A stretch of 64,000 bases of DNA. Origin: an uncultured Paracoccaceae bacterium (GTDB lineage: Bacteria > Pseudomonadota > Alphaproteobacteria > Rhodobacterales > Rhodobacteraceae). The position numbers and the translations under genes are program-made. The notes under the pieces are model-generated. The model was not told the origin of the DNA and ran no database searches. It saw only the letters and a list, made by a program, of their open reading frames with translations. Shown in pieces: positions 32,953 to 44,178 of the stretch. Position 1 is the stretch's first letter; each line of letters starts with the position of its first letter. The DNA is taken from positions 558,001 through 622,000 of the forward strand of contig CATOSB010000001.1 of assembly GCA_951812305.1 (NCBI GenBank), given 5' to 3'.

Positions 32953-33873
32953 ATGCGAATGCCATTTGTCGGGCTGGTGTGGGCATTTTCGTTTGTCTTT
33001 CTTGAATCTCTTCAGTTCGTATTCTTTGGCGGCCTGTTTCAACGGATGAATTCTTATCTGTTCGGCGCCTGTGTGTTCGCACTTTCAACGGTGCTATTTA
33101 TTTGCTGGAGCTGGCTTTGGCGGCGCGAAGAACTGTCGCTTGCGCTTTCCAATGTTCCCCTGATCATCAAAATCAACATCACCGCGACGCTTGCATGGAT
33201 CGCGTTCCTCGGCTCGGTACAATTCATCGAACCGGCGGTCGCCTATACCATCGGGTCGGGAGCGATGCCGCTGACGGTTCTGGTGCTCTATTGGATGCGG
33301 TTGCCCGGTGGCACACCCCTAAGCAATCAAGTGGAGGCTGCAGGTTTATGGACGGTGGCGGCGGCGTTGCTCGTCCTGTCGGCCGTAACGGTTAGCGGAA
33401 ATTCCGGGTTTGCCGTGAACGCGCCGCTTGGCGTGTTTTTGGCAATTGCGGATGGCATTTTTTTCACGCTGCTGTTGGTATATTGCGGTCAGCTTTCGCA
33501 ATTGGGCGTCGGAGCGGGCACGGTCTTTGGATTGCGTTTTCCGCTTTATGTGTTGGTCGCGGCGATGCTTTTTGCATTGGATTTCGGACCACCCAACAGC
33601 ACGGATTGGAATGAATCGATCTGGTTTGTAATTGTTGGCTTCGCGTTGATTGTCCCTCCGCTTTATGCGCTTCAGCGCGCGGTGGATCTGGTGTCGACTT
33701 TGACGCTAAGCCTGATGATCGCAACTGGTCCTTTGATCATCTTCGTTCTGCAGATTTTCGAGGGCCGGGTTCTGCAATCCGGCCTGACATTGGCTGGATT
33801 GATGATCTACTTTCTTGGCGCGCTTTTGTCAGCGTTCGGAAATTTCCGTTCGAATTCAAATACTCATGCGTGA
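32953..33873 (+). CDS. EamA/DMT-superfamily membrane transporter
   Basis: A 306-residue integral membrane protein with about ten hydrophobic helices arranged as two EamA-like halves (break near residue 150). No soluble domain. The ATG directly follows the GntR stop, and the C-terminus overlaps the convergent lpd gene by 10 bases. DMT proteins export metabolites or amino acids; the substrate is not predictable. Confidence 0.85.
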   Translation: MRMPFVGLVWAFSFVFLESLQFVFFGGLFQRMNSYLFGACVFALSTVLFICWSWLWRREELSLALSNVPLIIKINITATLAWIAFLGSVQFIEPAVAYTIGSGAMPLTVLVLYWMRLPGGTPLSNQVEAAGLWTVAAALLVLSAVTVSGNSGFAVNAPLGVFLAIADGIFFTLLLVYCGQLSQLGVGAGTVFGLRFPLYVLVAAMLFALDFGPPNSTDWNESIWFVIVGFALIVPPLYALQRAVDLVSTLTLSLMIATGPLIIFVLQIFEGRVLQSGLTLAGLMIYFLGALLSAFGNFRSNSNTHA

Positions 33874-35252
33874 ATGGCCCCATCGCCACAGGCCAATGCA
33901 GCCTCGCGCACAGCTTCGGAATAGGTCGGATGCGCGTGGCATGTGCGGGCAAGATCCTCGGTGCAGGCACCAAATTCCATCGCGACACAAACCTCGTGAA
34001 TCAAATCGCCCGCTGCCGGGCCGATGATATGGGCACCGAGAATGCGGTCGGTATCCGCATCGGCGAGAATCTTGACGAACCCGTCGCCTGCAAAAACCGC
34101 CTTGGCGCGGCCGTTGCCCATGAAGGAAAACTTGCCAACCTTATAGTTACGGCCCTGTTCTTTCAACGTTTCTTCGGTTTCGCCGACAGTGGCGACCTCT
34201 GGGTGCGTATAAATAACGCCGGGGATCACCCCGTAATTCACATGACCCGCCTGCCCGGCAAGGATTTCGGCGACGGCCATGCCCTCGTCTTCGGCTTTAT
34301 GGGCCAACATGGGGCCGGTGATGCAGTCACCGATGGCATATATGCCTTTGATATTGGTGGCGTAGTGCGCATCTGTCTCGATCATGCCGGGGCCGGTGGT
34401 CTTAATACCCAAAGTGTCCAGGCCAAGCCCATCGGTGAACGGTCTGCGACCTGTGGCGACAAGAACGGTGTCGGCATCAAGCGTCGCCTCGGCGTCGTTC
34501 TTGCGCAGTTTGTAGGTGACTTTGGCCTTGGTTTTCGTCGCCTCGACTTTTTGCACCGCCGCACCAAGAATGAACTTAAGCCCCTGTTTCTTCAGGGTTC
34601 TTTGGAAGACCTTGGCCGTGTCCTTATCCATGCCGGGGGTAATGTGATCGAGAAATTCAACAACCGTTACCTCTGCACCGAGACGGCTGTAAACGCTGCC
34701 CATTTCCAGCCCGATCACGCCGGCGCCGATCACTACCATTGAACGCGGAACTTTGCCCAATTCCAGCGCGCCCGTGGATGTTACGACGACCTTTTCGTCG
34801 ACCTCAACACCGGGAAGCGAACTGGCCTCTGAACCGCTCGCGATGACGATAGCCTTGGCGTCATGTGTTTCGTCGCCGACCTTAACTTTTCCCGGTTCCG
34901 GGATCGATCCCCAACCCTTCAGCCAGTCTACCTTGTTCTTTTTGAAGAGAAATTCGATGCCCTTGGTGTTCTGGCCGATGACGTCGTCCTTGTAGGCCAG
35001 CATCTGTTTCCAATCGACCGAGGGGCTTTTGCCCTTAAGACCCATCTTGACAAAATTATGCTCTGCCTCGTGCAATTGGTGGCTGGCGTGCAAAAGCGCC
35101 TTGGACGGGATGCAGCCCACATTCAGGCAGGTCCCGCCAAGCGTCTCGCGGCCTTCGACAACGGCCGTTTTCAGGCCGAGCTGGGCGCAGCGTATGGCGC
35201 AGACATAGCCGCCGGGGCCGGCTCCGATGATGATGACGTCATAACTAGCCAT
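33864..35252 (-). CDS. lpd: Dihydrolipoyl dehydrogenase (E3) of the 2-oxoglutarate dehydrogenase cluster
   Basis: A 462-residue flavoprotein disulfide reductase. FAD motif [17 protein letters not shown] (10-26), redox-active [16 protein letters not shown] (39-54), NAD-binding [20 protein letters not shown] near 178, and the C-terminal [15 protein letters not shown] with the His-Glu base pair are all present. It reoxidises the lipoyl groups of the E2 encoded upstream. Last gene of the minus-strand TCA cluster, 60 bases after a small membrane gene. Length is typical. Confidence 0.96.
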   Translation of the reverse strand: MASYDVIIIGAGPGGYVCAIRCAQLGLKTAVVEGRETLGGTCLNVGCIPSKALLHASHQLHEAEHNFVKMGLKGKSPSVDWKQMLAYKDDVIGQNTKGIEFLFKKNKVDWLKGWGSIPEPGKVKVGDETHDAKAIVIASGSEASSLPGVEVDEKVVVTSTGALELGKVPRSMVVIGAGVIGLEMGSVYSRLGAEVTVVEFLDHITPGMDKDTAKVFQRTLKKQGLKFILGAAVQKVEATKTKAKVTYKLRKNDAEATLDADTVLVATGRRPFTDGLGLDTLGIKTTGPGMIETDAHYATNIKGIYAIGDCITGPMLAHKAEDEGMAVAEILAGQAGHVNYGVIPGVIYTHPEVATVGETEETLKEQGRNYKVGKFSFMGNGRAKAVFAGDGFVKILADADTDRILGAHIIGPAAGDLIHEVCVAMEFGACTEDLARTCHAHPTYSEAVREAALACGDGAIHA

Positions 35253-35312
35253 GTGGTTTCATCCTTTGATATTCGACGTCTGTATCACGTCGGTTTCGCG
35301 TCGGTGCGAAGG

Positions 35313-35741
35313 TCATGCGGCACCCGAATTTCTGGATCGGTAAATCCAATAGGCAAAGAGCGGGCCAAGCACGACTTCTGCAATGAGTGACGGAAGTATT
35401 TCCGGGTCGGCCAACGGCGAGTATCCGTTTTGCAAAAATCGCAGCAACCCACCGAACGCAATAGCAATCAGGAACGCAGTTATGACCGGCCACAAGACAT
35501 CCAGCCAAATTGCGCCGAGCGCCATGAAGATGCCAAAACACATGAAAGTCGCGGCAAAGAAGCGAGCGTTGCTGTCGTGGCGGGCAAAAGTTGTTTGATC
35601 AGTAATGTCCATGAAGTCCGACGGAAATTGCCAACCCAGCGTCGCCATCCCGTCAATCGCGGTGTTGAGCGCGATCAGGCTCAATGCGGTGCCAACGACA
35701 CCGCAAAGCACACGTAAGGCAATGTCTGAGCGCCACATCAC
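35313..35741 (-). CDS. Small membrane protein (DUF4345-like)
   Basis: A 142-residue protein with four hydrophobic segments (about 9-30, 62-82, 84-103 and 115-133) resembling DUF4345 proteins ([20 protein letters not shown] motif). It overlaps the sucB stop by four bases and precedes lpd, so it is embedded in the TCA cluster. No function is known to me; the conserved position suggests co-expression rather than a proven role in the dehydrogenase complex. Confidence 0.8.
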   Translation of the reverse strand: MMWRSDIALRVLCGVVGTALSLIALNTAIDGMATLGWQFPSDFMDITDQTTFARHDSNARFFAATFMCFGIFMALGAIWLDVLWPVITAFLIAIAFGGLLRFLQNGYSPLADPEILPSLIAEVVLGPLFAYWIYRSRNSGAA

Positions 35742-37273
35742 AAATCCATCAACAACCGCCGTGGATCCTCCAGTGCCTCTTTGACACGAACGAGGAAGGT
35801 CACGGCACCCTTGCCGTCCACGATTCGGTGGTCATAGCTCAAAGCCAAATACATCATCGGCCGCGCAACGATCTGGCCGTCGACGACCATCGGGCGCTGC
35901 TGGATCTTGTGCATGCCCAGGATACCTGATTGCGGCGGGTTGAGGATCGGCGAGGACATCAGCGAGCCATAGACGCCGCCATTGGAAATCGTGAACGTGC
36001 CGCCCTGCATTTCGGCCATCGACAGTTTGCCATCGCGTGCACGCAGGCCGAGTTCGGCAATCTTCTTTTCGATGGCGGCAAAAGACATCTGATCGGCGTC
36101 GCGCACGACCGGGACAACCAGACCATTCGGCGTGCCCACAGCAACGCCCATATGGACGAAATTTTTATAGACCACGTCCGTACCGTCGATTTCGGCATTG
36201 ACTTCGGGCACCTCTTTCAGCGCATGTACACAGGCTTTCGTGAAAAACGACATAAAGCCCAGCTTTGTGCCGTGTTTCTTCTCGAACAGGTCCTTGTATT
36301 CTTTGCGCAGATCCATAACCGCGCCCATGTCGACCTCGTTGTACGTGGTCAGCATGGCGGCGGTGTTCTGGGCGTCTTTCAGGCGGCGCGCGATGGTCTG
36401 CCTGAGCCTTGTCATTTTCACCCGTTCCTCGCGACCGGCATCTTCGGCGGCGACCGGGGCACGCGGGGCGGGCGTGGTCGGCGCTTGCGCCGCCGGGGCC
36501 GGCGCCGCGGGCTGGGCGATGGCCTTTTGCACGTCTTCCTTCATGATCCGGCCATCCTTGCCGGTGCCTTGCACGTCCTCAGCCTTGATTCCGTGTTCAG
36601 CCATCATCTTCTTTGCCGATGGGGCGTCTTCAACATCTTTTCCGGTGGATGCGCCTCCGCCCGCTTGGGCAGCGGCGCTTGGAGCCGCGCTCGGGGCGGT
36701 CGCACCAGAAGCCGACGAAAGCATGGCAAGTTTGCCGCCCGCTGCGACTGTGGCGCCCTCGGCGGCCAGAATTTCCGAGATCACGCCGGCGGCTGGCGCA
36801 GGCACTTCAACTGAAACCTTGTCGGTTTCCAATTCGCAAAGCATTTCGTCCGCCGCAACAGAATCGCCGACCTTCTTGAACCAGCTGGCGACGGTCGCCT
36901 CTGTTACACTTTCGCCCAGCGCGGGAACCATGACGTCGATGGCCGCACCTTCGCCTGATGGGGCGGCGGCACTGGGTTTGGGATCTGCTTTTGCAGGGGC
37001 AGGTTCTTCTTTCGCTGGCGCTGCAGCGACAGAACCGCCTTCGGCGATGGTGGCCAGCAAGGCGTCAACGCCGACCGTGGCCCCCTCAGCGGCCACAATT
37101 TCACCCATCGTGCCGGCGGCGGGCGACGGCACCTCGACGGTGACCTTGTCAGTCTCCAACTCACACAACATCTCATCAACGGCCACCGCATCGCCCGGCT
37201 TCTTGAACCATGTGGCGACGGTAGCTTCGGTAACGCTTTCCCCAAGTGTCGGGACGCGGACTTCGGTACTCAT
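35738..37273 (-). CDS. sucB: Dihydrolipoyllysine succinyltransferase (E2o) with two lipoyl domains
   Basis: A 511-residue E2 component of 2-oxoglutarate dehydrogenase. Two lipoyl domains (about 3-76 and 108-181) each carry the ETDKV lipoyl-lysine motif and are joined by Ala/Pro-rich linkers. A peripheral-subunit-binding domain (about 218-252) and the catalytic core follow, with [17 protein letters not shown] near the C-terminus. Most E2o proteins have one lipoyl domain; two are usual in Rhodobacteraceae relatives. It is translated with sucA (5-base gap) and overlaps the DUF4345-like gene. Confidence 0.95.
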   Translation of the reverse strand: MSTEVRVPTLGESVTEATVATWFKKPGDAVAVDEMLCELETDKVTVEVPSPAAGTMGEIVAAEGATVGVDALLATIAEGGSVAAAPAKEEPAPAKADPKPSAAAPSGEGAAIDVMVPALGESVTEATVASWFKKVGDSVAADEMLCELETDKVSVEVPAPAAGVISEILAAEGATVAAGGKLAMLSSASGATAPSAAPSAAAQAGGGASTGKDVEDAPSAKKMMAEHGIKAEDVQGTGKDGRIMKEDVQKAIAQPAAPAPAAQAPTTPAPRAPVAAEDAGREERVKMTRLRQTIARRLKDAQNTAAMLTTYNEVDMGAVMDLRKEYKDLFEKKHGTKLGFMSFFTKACVHALKEVPEVNAEIDGTDVVYKNFVHMGVAVGTPNGLVVPVVRDADQMSFAAIEKKIAELGLRARDGKLSMAEMQGGTFTISNGGVYGSLMSSPILNPPQSGILGMHKIQQRPMVVDGQIVARPMMYLALSYDHRIVDGKGAVTFLVRVKEALEDPRRLLMDL

Positions 37274-37278
37274 GCTCG

Positions 37279-40227
37279 TTATCCTTCAATGCCAAGCGCG
37301 GTGTTCACCAGCGCTTCCTGTTGAGCTTTGTGTTGACTGGCCAGACCCGTAGCTGGCGAAGCGGATGCCGTGCGTCCAGCGTATACGGGACGTGTATGTT
37401 TGGCCTTGATGCGGGTCAGAACCCATTCGATGTTGGGTTCGATAAATGACCACGCGCCCTGGTTTTTCGGCTCTTCCTGACACCACACCATTTCGGCGTT
37501 CTTGAAACGGCCCAACTCGTCGACCATCGACTTGGCGGGGAACGGATAAAACTGTTCGATCCGCATCAGATAGGTGTCGTCCAAGCCCTCGGCATCGCGC
37601 TTGTCCAGCAGGTCGAAATAGACTTTGCCGGAACACATCACGACGCGTTTAATCTTGTCGTCCGCCTTCAGCGTCAGGTCGGAATTTCCGTATTGCGCAT
37701 CGTCCCAAAGGACACGGTGGAAGCTGGAACCATCCGTGAATTCATGCGCCTTCGAAACGCAAAGCTTGTGCCGCAAGAGCGACTTCGGCGTCATCATGAT
37801 CAGCGGTTTGCGATAGCTGCGGTGCATCTGGCGGCGCAGGATGTGGAAATAGTTCGCCGGTGTCGTGCAATTCGCCACGATCCAGTTGTCGCCGCCGCAC
37901 ATCTGCAGGAAGCGTTCGAGACGGGCGGACGAGTGTTCAGGCCCCTGCCCCTCAAAGCCATGTGGCAACAGGCAGACAAGACCCGACATACGCAGCCATT
38001 TTGACTCGCCCGACGAAATGAACTGGTCGAACATGATCTGCGCGCCGTTGGCGAAATCGCCAAACTGCGCCTCCCACAAGGTCAGCGCGTTGGGCTCGGC
38101 CAGCGAATAGCCGTATTCGAAGCCGAGCACCGCGTATTCCGACAGCATCGAGTCGATGACTTCGTACTGCGCCTGACCCTCGCGGATGTTGTTCAGCGGG
38201 TAATAGCGCCCTTCTTCCTTCTGATCGACGATGCCGGAATGGCGGTGGCTGAACGTGCCGCGCGTAGAATCCTGACCGGCCAGTCGAACGGGGAAGCCCT
38301 CGGTCATCAGCGACCCGAAGGCCAGTGCCTCGCCCGTGGCCCAATCGAACCCCTCGCCGGTTTCGAACATCTTCGCCTTGGCGTCGAGGATTCGGGCAAC
38401 GGTTTTGTGGACCGGATAGCCATCGGGCAGTGTGGTCAGCGCTTTGCCGATCTCTGCAAGCGTGGATTTCTCGATCGCGGTTTTGCCACGCTGATAATCC
38501 TCGCCTGCGCGGTCCAGATCGGACCAGCGGCCATCCAGCCAATCGGCCTTGTTGGGGCGGAACACCCGGCCCGCCTCGAACTCCTCATTCAGATGGGCCT
38601 GAAAACCTGCCTTCATATCCTCTATCTCGCCTTCGGGGATAAGCCCGTCGCGTACGAGCCGTTCGGTATAAAGGCTGAGCGTTGTCTTATGTTTCTTGAT
38701 CTTGTTGTACATGTTCGGGTTGGTGAACATGGGCTCGTCGCCCTCATTATGTCCGAACCGGCGGTAACAGAAGATGTCGATTACCACGTCCTTGCCGAAC
38801 TTCTGGCGGTATTCGGTGGCGACCTTGGCGGCGTGAACCACGGCCTCGGGGTCGTCGCCATTGACGTGGAAGATCGGCGCCTCGACCATTAGGGCGATGT
38901 CGGTGGGGTACGGGCTGGAGCGGCTGAAATGCGGGGCGGTGGTAAAGCCGATCTGGTTGTTCACGATGATATGCATCGTGCCGCCTGTTTTGTGGCCGCG
39001 CAGACCGGAAAGCCCGAAACACTCCGCCACAACACCTTGCCCGGCGAACGCCGCGTCGCCGTGTAACAGGATGGGCATGACGGTAGAGCGGGTCTCGTCG
39101 TTTTTCTGATCCTGCTTGGCGCGCACCTTGCCGATGACGACGGGGTTCACCGCCTCCAGATGGCTGGGATTTGCCGTCAGGCTAAGGTGGACAGTGTTGC
39201 CATCGAATTCCCGATCATGGCTGGCGCCAAGGTGGTATTTCACGTCCCCTGAACCGTCGACTTCATCGGGTTTGAACGACCCGCCCTGAAACTCGTTGAA
39301 GATCGCGCGATAGGGTTTCTGCATGACGTTGGCGAGAACCGACAGACGCCCGCGATGCGGCATCCCGATAACGATGTCTGTGACGCCCAGCTGGCCACCA
39401 CGCTTGATGATCTGCTCCATCGCGGGAACAAGGCTTTCGCCGCCATCCAGACCGAACCGTTTGGTGCCCATGTATTTGACATGCAGGAATTTTTCGAAGC
39501 CCTCGGCCTCGACCAGCTTGTTCAGGATCGCTTTCCGACCTTCCTTGGTGAAGGCGATTTCCTTGCCATAGCCTTCGATCCGCTCCTTCAGCCAACCGGC
39601 CTGTTCAGGGTCGGAAATATGCATGTATTGCAGCGCGAATGTGCCGCAATAGGTGCGTTTCACGATGTCGAGGATCTGACGGAGATTGGCGAATTCAAGG
39701 CCCAGCACATTGTCGAGGAAGATCGGGCGGTCGAAATCAATATCCGTGAAGCCATAAGCGTGCGGGTCAAGTTCCGGATGTGGGGTTTCATCACGCATTC
39801 CCAAGGGATCAAGATCGGCGACCAGATGGCCCCGGATCCGATAGGCGCGGATCAGCATCAGCGCGCGCATGGAATCAAGCACGGCCTGACGCACCTGTTC
39901 ATCCGTAACTTCGACACCCTTTTCTTCGGCCTTCGCCTTGATCTTCTTTTCTGCCGCCTGCGGCTCCGCCCATTGCCCATCCAGCGCGGATGTCAATTCA
40001 TCATTCGGCGCAGGCGGCCAGTCCGCGCGCGCCCAGCTCGGCCCCTCGGCCTCCTGGCGAACTTCGATATGGTCGTCGCCCATGCCCGCGAAGAACTTCG
40101 CCCAAGCCTCATCCACCGCATTGGGATCAGCGGCATAGCGGGCATAAAGCTGCTCCAGATATTCCGCATTGTGCCCCTGCATGAATGAGGAGGCATGGAA
40201 TTGGTCGTTTTGGGGATGGTCGGTCAT
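37279..40227 (-). CDS. sucA: 2-oxoglutarate dehydrogenase E1 component
   Basis: A 982-residue thiamine-diphosphate enzyme that decarboxylates 2-oxoglutarate and loads succinyl onto E2. Recognisable parts are the N-terminal [20 protein letters not shown], the [14 protein letters not shown] region, [20 protein letters not shown] (Mg/ThDP site), [12 protein letters not shown], and C-terminal [12 protein letters not shown]. Length is normal for OdhA/SucA (930-1000). It is preceded by a small secreted-protein gene and followed by sucB 5 bases later. Confidence 0.96.
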   Translation of the reverse strand: MTDHPQNDQFHASSFMQGHNAEYLEQLYARYAADPNAVDEAWAKFFAGMGDDHIEVRQEAEGPSWARADWPPAPNDELTSALDGQWAEPQAAEKKIKAKAEEKGVEVTDEQVRQAVLDSMRALMLIRAYRIRGHLVADLDPLGMRDETPHPELDPHAYGFTDIDFDRPIFLDNVLGLEFANLRQILDIVKRTYCGTFALQYMHISDPEQAGWLKERIEGYGKEIAFTKEGRKAILNKLVEAEGFEKFLHVKYMGTKRFGLDGGESLVPAMEQIIKRGGQLGVTDIVIGMPHRGRLSVLANVMQKPYRAIFNEFQGGSFKPDEVDGSGDVKYHLGASHDREFDGNTVHLSLTANPSHLEAVNPVVIGKVRAKQDQKNDETRSTVMPILLHGDAAFAGQGVVAECFGLSGLRGHKTGGTMHIIVNNQIGFTTAPHFSRSSPYPTDIALMVEAPIFHVNGDDPEAVVHAAKVATEYRQKFGKDVVIDIFCYRRFGHNEGDEPMFTNPNMYNKIKKHKTTLSLYTERLVRDGLIPEGEIEDMKAGFQAHLNEEFEAGRVFRPNKADWLDGRWSDLDRAGEDYQRGKTAIEKSTLAEIGKALTTLPDGYPVHKTVARILDAKAKMFETGEGFDWATGEALAFGSLMTEGFPVRLAGQDSTRGTFSHRHSGIVDQKEEGRYYPLNNIREGQAQYEVIDSMLSEYAVLGFEYGYSLAEPNALTLWEAQFGDFANGAQIMFDQFISSGESKWLRMSGLVCLLPHGFEGQGPEHSSARLERFLQMCGGDNWIVANCTTPANYFHILRRQMHRSYRKPLIMMTPKSLLRHKLCVSKAHEFTDGSSFHRVLWDDAQYGNSDLTLKADDKIKRVVMCSGKVYFDLLDKRDAEGLDDTYLMRIEQFYPFPAKSMVDELGRFKNAEMVWCQEEPKNQGAWSFIEPNIEWVLTRIKAKHTRPVYAGRTASASPATGLASQHKAQQEALVNTALGIEG

Positions 40228-40267
40228 TTCAGGCTCTTTTCTATAGGCGTCAGACCAAGGGTTTCGT

Positions 40268-40600
40268 TCAGGAACACTTCACGACGTAGGACCGATGCGT
40301 GCTAAATTTCATGCGGTTGGTAAAGACAAGCGAGACGTGCGCCATGCGCCCACACCAATGGAACGCCGCGTGGCGAACGGGGCCGGAGCTAGCGGGGAAG
40401 TTTGTCATCGACGACACGATCACAACGGCCGTGTTCTTGCCCGACTGAGACACGACACGTGCATTGCGCAAAACGAAGTTCTCCGGCGGCAAGGTTCCCG
40501 CGCCCTCAGAGATGCGCACTGTGTTCACGTCATGGGCCGCGACAGACGATGCGAAAGCCAGCGCGAATGTCATTCCCGTCAACACAAAACGTCTCATCAT
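40268..40600 (-). CDS. Small exported protein between sucD and sucA
   Basis: A 110-residue protein with a signal peptide (MMRRFVLTGMTFALAFASSVAAHD, cleavage after AAA/VAA near residue 22). The mature part has two Cys (HWCGR, VVKCS at the very end) that could form a disulfide. The start at 40600 or 40597 follows GGGAGG. I recognise no family. Its place inside a TCA operon is odd for an exported protein. Its reading frame is a real gene rather than a shadow because of the ribosome site and signal peptide. Confidence 0.72.
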   Translation of the reverse strand: MMRRFVLTGMTFALAFASSVAAHDVNTVRISEGAGTLPPENFVLRNARVVSQSGKNTAVVIVSSMTNFPASSGPVRHAAFHWCGRMAHVSLVFTNRMKFSTHRSYVVKCS

Positions 40601-40628
40601 GATCCCTCCCGAAGTCTGATCCGGTCGT

Positions 40629-41510
40629 TTATCCAATCGCCTCCAGCACAGCCTCGCCCAGCCCCGCAGGGCTTTCGGCGACAACGATGCCGGCGGCACG
40701 CATGGCTTCGATCTTGTCCTCGGCACCACCTTTGCCGCCCGCAACGATGGCGCCGGCATGGCCCATGCGGCGACCCGGAGGCGCCGTGCGGCCAGCGATG
40801 AAACCGGCGGTGGGTTTGGAGCGGCCCTTTTTGGCCTCATCGATCAGGAATTGGGCGGCCTCTTCCTCGGCAGAGCCGCCGATTTCGCCGATCATGATGA
40901 TCGATTTCGTTTCGTCATCGGCCAAAAACCATTCCAGCACGTCGATGTGTTCGGTGCCCTTGATCGGGTCGCCGCCGATGCCGACGCAGGTGGATTGGCC
41001 AAGGCCCACATCCGTCGTCTGCTTCACCGCCTCATAGGTCAGCGTGCCGGAACGCGACACAACGCCGACCGACCCGCGTTTGTGGATGTGGCCCGGCATG
41101 ATGCCGATCTTGCAGGCGTCCGGCGTGATGATGCCCGGGCAGTTTGGGCCGATTAGGCGCGTGGCGGATCCGTCCAGCGCGCGCTTGACCTTCATCATGT
41201 CCAAGACCGGAATGCCCTCGGTAATGCAGACGACGAGCGGCATTTCGGCGTCGATGGCTTCGAGGATCGAATCCGCGGCAAACGGCGGCGGAACGTAGAT
41301 GACTGACGCGTTCGCACCTGTCACGTCCTTCGCCTCATGCACCGAATTGAAAACCGGCAGGTCCAGATGCTCCTGCCCGCCCTTGCCCGGCGTCACGCCG
41401 CCGACCATTTTGGTGCCATAGGCGATGGCCTGTTCGGAATGGAACGTGCCCTGGCTTCCGGTGAAGCCCTGACAGATAACTTTGGTATTTTCGTCGACGA
41501 GTACGGCCAT
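40629..41510 (-). CDS. sucD: Succinyl-CoA synthetase alpha subunit
   Basis: A 293-residue subunit with the CoA-binding Rossmann domain ([19 protein letters not shown], residues 12-30), [13 protein letters not shown] and the phospho-His motif [10 protein letters not shown] near 248-257. It pairs with SucC to make succinate and ATP/GTP from succinyl-CoA. Three unrelated small genes separate it from sucC, unlike the usual adjacent sucCD. It is 2 bases from the upstream membrane gene, which implies co-translation. Confidence 0.96.
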   Translation of the reverse strand: MAVLVDENTKVICQGFTGSQGTFHSEQAIAYGTKMVGGVTPGKGGQEHLDLPVFNSVHEAKDVTGANASVIYVPPPFAADSILEAIDAEMPLVVCITEGIPVLDMMKVKRALDGSATRLIGPNCPGIITPDACKIGIMPGHIHKRGSVGVVSRSGTLTYEAVKQTTDVGLGQSTCVGIGGDPIKGTEHIDVLEWFLADDETKSIIMIGEIGGSAEEEAAQFLIDEAKKGRSKPTAGFIAGRTAPPGRRMGHAGAIVAGGKGGAEDKIEAMRAAGIVVAESPAGLGEAVLEAIG

Positions 41511-41511
41511 A

Positions 41512-41808
41512 TTAGGTTCCCATAGTTGAATTACGGATGCGCCGGGCGGTCAGAGATGCGGCGACAACGCCGCCGTCGGCGGCAAGACTGAAGTAGACGG
41601 TAAAGAGGAAAACAAAGCCGCGATCAGGGCCGACGGGTTCACTTGCAAACGAGATCAAGCCCCAAAGAGCGGTCACCGCAAGGGCAAGGCACAACGCCGA
41701 CATGCCGGCAATGCCGCCGCGCGGGAACCCTGTGCGCGCCGCCAGCCAGCCAATCAGGCTCACCACAACCACCGGCAGCGCAACATAGAGGAGAAGTTCT
41801 GCCGTCAT
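41512..41808 (-). CDS. Small membrane protein (98 aa) between sucC and sucD
   Basis: A 98-residue protein with three hydrophobic segments (5-23, 33-52 and 65-88) and a basic C-terminal tail (TARRIRNST). No recognisable family motif. The ATG overlaps the upstream small membrane gene by 4 bases, and its stop is one base from sucD, so all are co-translated. Confidence 0.75.
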   Translation of the reverse strand: MTAELLLYVALPVVVVSLIGWLAARTGFPRGGIAGMSALCLALAVTALWGLISFASEPVGPDRGFVFLFTVYFSLAADGGVVAASLTARRIRNSTMGT

Positions 41809-42077
41809 CCGCCAGACTCAGTTGATGTCGGCAAGGCGGGAACCGTTTCCGGCGCAAGCAGCTGCCAGAGCAGGTAAAGTCCGATCAGTGTGATTGCTGC
41901 GCGCGCAAGATATCCAAAGATAACGAACAGACCGTTGAAAAACGAAAACCCCTGCGCGCCGTTATCAGCGATCAGAAAAATCGATGTCCCTGCCCCGATC
42001 AGCAACAGCGTGGGGATAAGCTGTGCGTCGCTTATTAGGGCCGGAAGGCGGGCGATGATGTCGTTCAAAAATTCCAT
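41805..42077 (-). CDS. Small membrane protein (90 aa) between sucC and sucD
   Basis: A 90-residue protein with an amphipathic start (MEFLNDIIARLP) and two hydrophobic segments (about 20-37 and 44-71), ending in a polar [11 protein letters not shown] tail. Unknown family. It overlaps the next gene by four bases and follows the lipoprotein gene by 70 bases. With the 98-residue protein it may form a membrane pair. Confidence 0.72.
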   Translation of the reverse strand: MEFLNDIIARLPALISDAQLIPTLLLIGAGTSIFLIADNGAQGFSFFNGLFVIFGYLARAAITLIGLYLLWQLLAPETVPALPTSTESGG

Positions 42078-42147
42078 GTTCTGTCCTGTCGGTCTGTCGT
42101 GTTTTTTGTTCGTTCTACTCTTTATGACTGATTTCGATAATTGCGGG

Positions 42148-42696
42148 TTACGTTTCGGCCTTGGCCTGACGGATCGCGAAGATCACGCGCGGCGGTGCAA
42201 CTTTTGGGCCGTGGCGTTCCAGCCAGATCACATCGCCTTTGGGAGTGATCCAGGCGCTTTCGGCGCGCGGGCCAATTGTTTTTGGGTTGAAGGCGCGGGC
42301 CATCGGAAAGGTTTCGGCCACATAATCGGTGTATCGGTTTGACTGCCCGGTGCGGGCTTCTGCCGCGACCCCGCACGCAGAATTGCCGAACAGCATGACG
42401 GCTGGGTTAGAGTTATCGACCACATAGGTGCTGACACCCCGGCCAAGGTCACGTTTCTCGATATATTCGGCTTTGCGCAATCTGGTCTGTTTCTCGGCCA
42501 GCGATCCGGCAAGACAGATGTTTTTGAAAGTCGCGATGATGTTCGATGGGGAAGATTTCGGGACGATGTTGGTTTCCGCCATACTCGCGAATTCAGGATC
42601 ACGCGTCGTGGACTCGCACCCAGCCAACGCCGCACAAGCTAGCCCGATGGCCATCCTGTTTCCGAATTTCGGCGTATTTCCCGATGCAGGTACCAC
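42148..42696 (-). CDS. Putative lipoprotein between sucC and sucD
   Basis: A 182-residue protein. A short hydrophobic run ends in the lipobox LAGC at residues 24-27 ([12 protein letters not shown]), so lipid attachment at C27 is likely. The start is a GTG 4 bases after the sucC stop, needed to include positive residues (K10, R14) before the hydrophobic stretch. The mature part has a CLAG and a CGVAAEA segment that could hold a disulfide. Family unknown. Homologues in this position would be worth comparing across roseobacters. Confidence 0.7.
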   Translation of the reverse strand: MVPASGNTPKFGNRMAIGLACAALAGCESTTRDPEFASMAETNIVPKSSPSNIIATFKNICLAGSLAEKQTRLRKAEYIEKRDLGRGVSTYVVDNSNPAVMLFGNSACGVAAEARTGQSNRYTDYVAETFPMARAFNPKTIGPRAESAWITPKGDVIWLERHGPKVAPPRVIFAIRQAKAET

Positions 42697-42700
42697 CGGT

Positions 42701-43894
42701 TCAGCCCTTCACCGCCTTCACGATCTTTTCGGCACCGTCCTTCAAATCATCCGCCGCGATCACGTCGACGTCGGAGTTGTTGATAATGGCTTTGCCCTCA
42801 TCGACCATCGTACCTTCCAGCCGGACGACCAGCGGCACTTGCAGACCCACTTCTTTAACCGCAGCCACGACACCTTCTGCGATCACATCACAGCGCATGA
42901 TGCCGCCGAAGATGTTGACGAGAATACCTTTGACGTTCTTGTCCGAGGTGATGATCTTGAAAGCCTCGGTCACTTTCTCTTTCGTCGCGCCACCGCCTAC
43001 GTCCAGAAAGTTGGCAGGTTCCGCGCCGTAAAGTTTGATAATGTCCATCGTCGCCATCGCCAGCCCCGCGCCGTTGACCATACAGCCGATTTCGCCATCG
43101 AGCGCGATGTAGTTCAGGTCATACTTGGAGGCTTCGAGTTCCTTGGGGTCTTCTTCGCTTTCGTCGCGCAGCTCGGCAATGTCTGGGTGGCGATATGTGG
43201 CGTTTGAATCGAAACCCATCTTGGCGTCGAGGCATTTCAACTCGCCACTTTCCGTCAGGATCAGCGGGTTGATTTCCAGCATCTCGGCGTCTTTTTCGAT
43301 GAATATCTTATAAAGCGTTCCCATCAGCTGAACGCATTGCTTCACCTGTTTGCCTTCCAGCCCAAGCGCAAAGGCAATTCGCCGACCGTGAAACGCCTGA
43401 TATCCGTTGGCTGGGTCGATGTTGAATGACAGGATCTTTTCCGGGGTGCTGGCGGCGACCTCTTCAATGTCCATCCCGCCCTCGGTCGAGGCGACAAAGC
43501 TGATACGACTGGAACCACGGTCCACGAGTAAGGCCAGATAGAATTCCTTGGCAATCGCGGCCCCGTCCTCGATGTAGACGCGGTTAACCTGCTTGCCCAC
43601 GGGACCGGTTTGATGGGTGACAAGCGTGCGGCCAAGCATGGCCTTCGCCTCTGACTCAGCCTCAGCAACTGAACGCGTGATGCGCACACCGCCCTTGTCG
43701 CCGGCATCGGCCTCTTTGAATGTACCTTTGCCGCGTCCGCCCGCGTGGATTTGCGCCTTCACCACCCAGACCGGGCCGTCAAGCTCCCCTGCGGCGGCTT
43801 TCGCCTCTTCTGCCCGCAGAACTGCGCGCCCGTCGCTGACTGGCGCGCCATATGAACGCAAAAGCGCTTTTGCCTGGTATTCATGGATATTCAT
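42701..43894 (-). CDS. sucC: Succinyl-CoA synthetase beta subunit
   Basis: A 397-residue ATP-grasp subunit. N-terminal [19 protein letters not shown], nucleotide site [12 protein letters not shown] (45-56), and the C-terminal flavodoxin-like half with [14 protein letters not shown] and [14 protein letters not shown] are all present. First gene of the cluster; a GTGATCAC dyad lies 143-173 bases upstream of its start. An AGAGG site precedes the ATG. Malate dehydrogenase, usually next to sucC in this order, is not adjacent here; a glycosyltransferase lies upstream on the other strand. Confidence 0.96.
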   Translation of the reverse strand: MNIHEYQAKALLRSYGAPVSDGRAVLRAEEAKAAAGELDGPVWVVKAQIHAGGRGKGTFKEADAGDKGGVRITRSVAEAESEAKAMLGRTLVTHQTGPVGKQVNRVYIEDGAAIAKEFYLALLVDRGSSRISFVASTEGGMDIEEVAASTPEKILSFNIDPANGYQAFHGRRIAFALGLEGKQVKQCVQLMGTLYKIFIEKDAEMLEINPLILTESGELKCLDAKMGFDSNATYRHPDIAELRDESEEDPKELEASKYDLNYIALDGEIGCMVNGAGLAMATMDIIKLYGAEPANFLDVGGGATKEKVTEAFKIITSDKNVKGILVNIFGGIMRCDVIAEGVVAAVKEVGLQVPLVVRLEGTMVDEGKAIINNSDVDVIAADDLKDGAEKIVKAVKG

Positions 43895-44036
43895 CGAGGA
43901 CCTCTTTATCTATTTTCCACGCCAGACACCGTGATACCACGCTTCCGGCAACGTTAGGTCAGTCTTGCCTAAAGACTCATGGTTAATAAATGCCAATTGC
44001 GCGAAATTCTGCGTTAGGACACATATTTCTCACTTT

Positions 44037-44067
44037 TGTGATCACGTGATTTTTTTTCGTGATCACA
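44037..44067. promoter_or_regulatory. Paired GTGATCAC operator-like dyad upstream of sucC
   Basis: TGTGATCACG (44037-44046) and CGTGATCACA (44058-44067) form a perfect 10-bp inverted repeat around an 11-base T-rich spacer. Each arm contains the palindrome GTGATCAC, and the two are 21 bp apart centre to centre (two helical turns). This suits a dimeric or tetrameric repressor (GntR- or CRP/FNR-like) of the divergent sucC cluster and/or the glycosyltransferase gene. Confidence 0.6.
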
Positions 44068-44178
44068 TATCAAGGCGATCATGCCCTGACAAGAGAATCA
44101 ATCGAAAAATGGCAGTAGATTACGCTTGAATCAAAAAGCCGCTGTGTCATTTTCCAAATCAGCAATCCAGAGGGGACG

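Noticed and set aside
36198..37352. 384-codon plus-strand frame opposite sucB
   Set aside because: Low-complexity Ala/Ser-rich antisense of the lipoyl domains and linkers.
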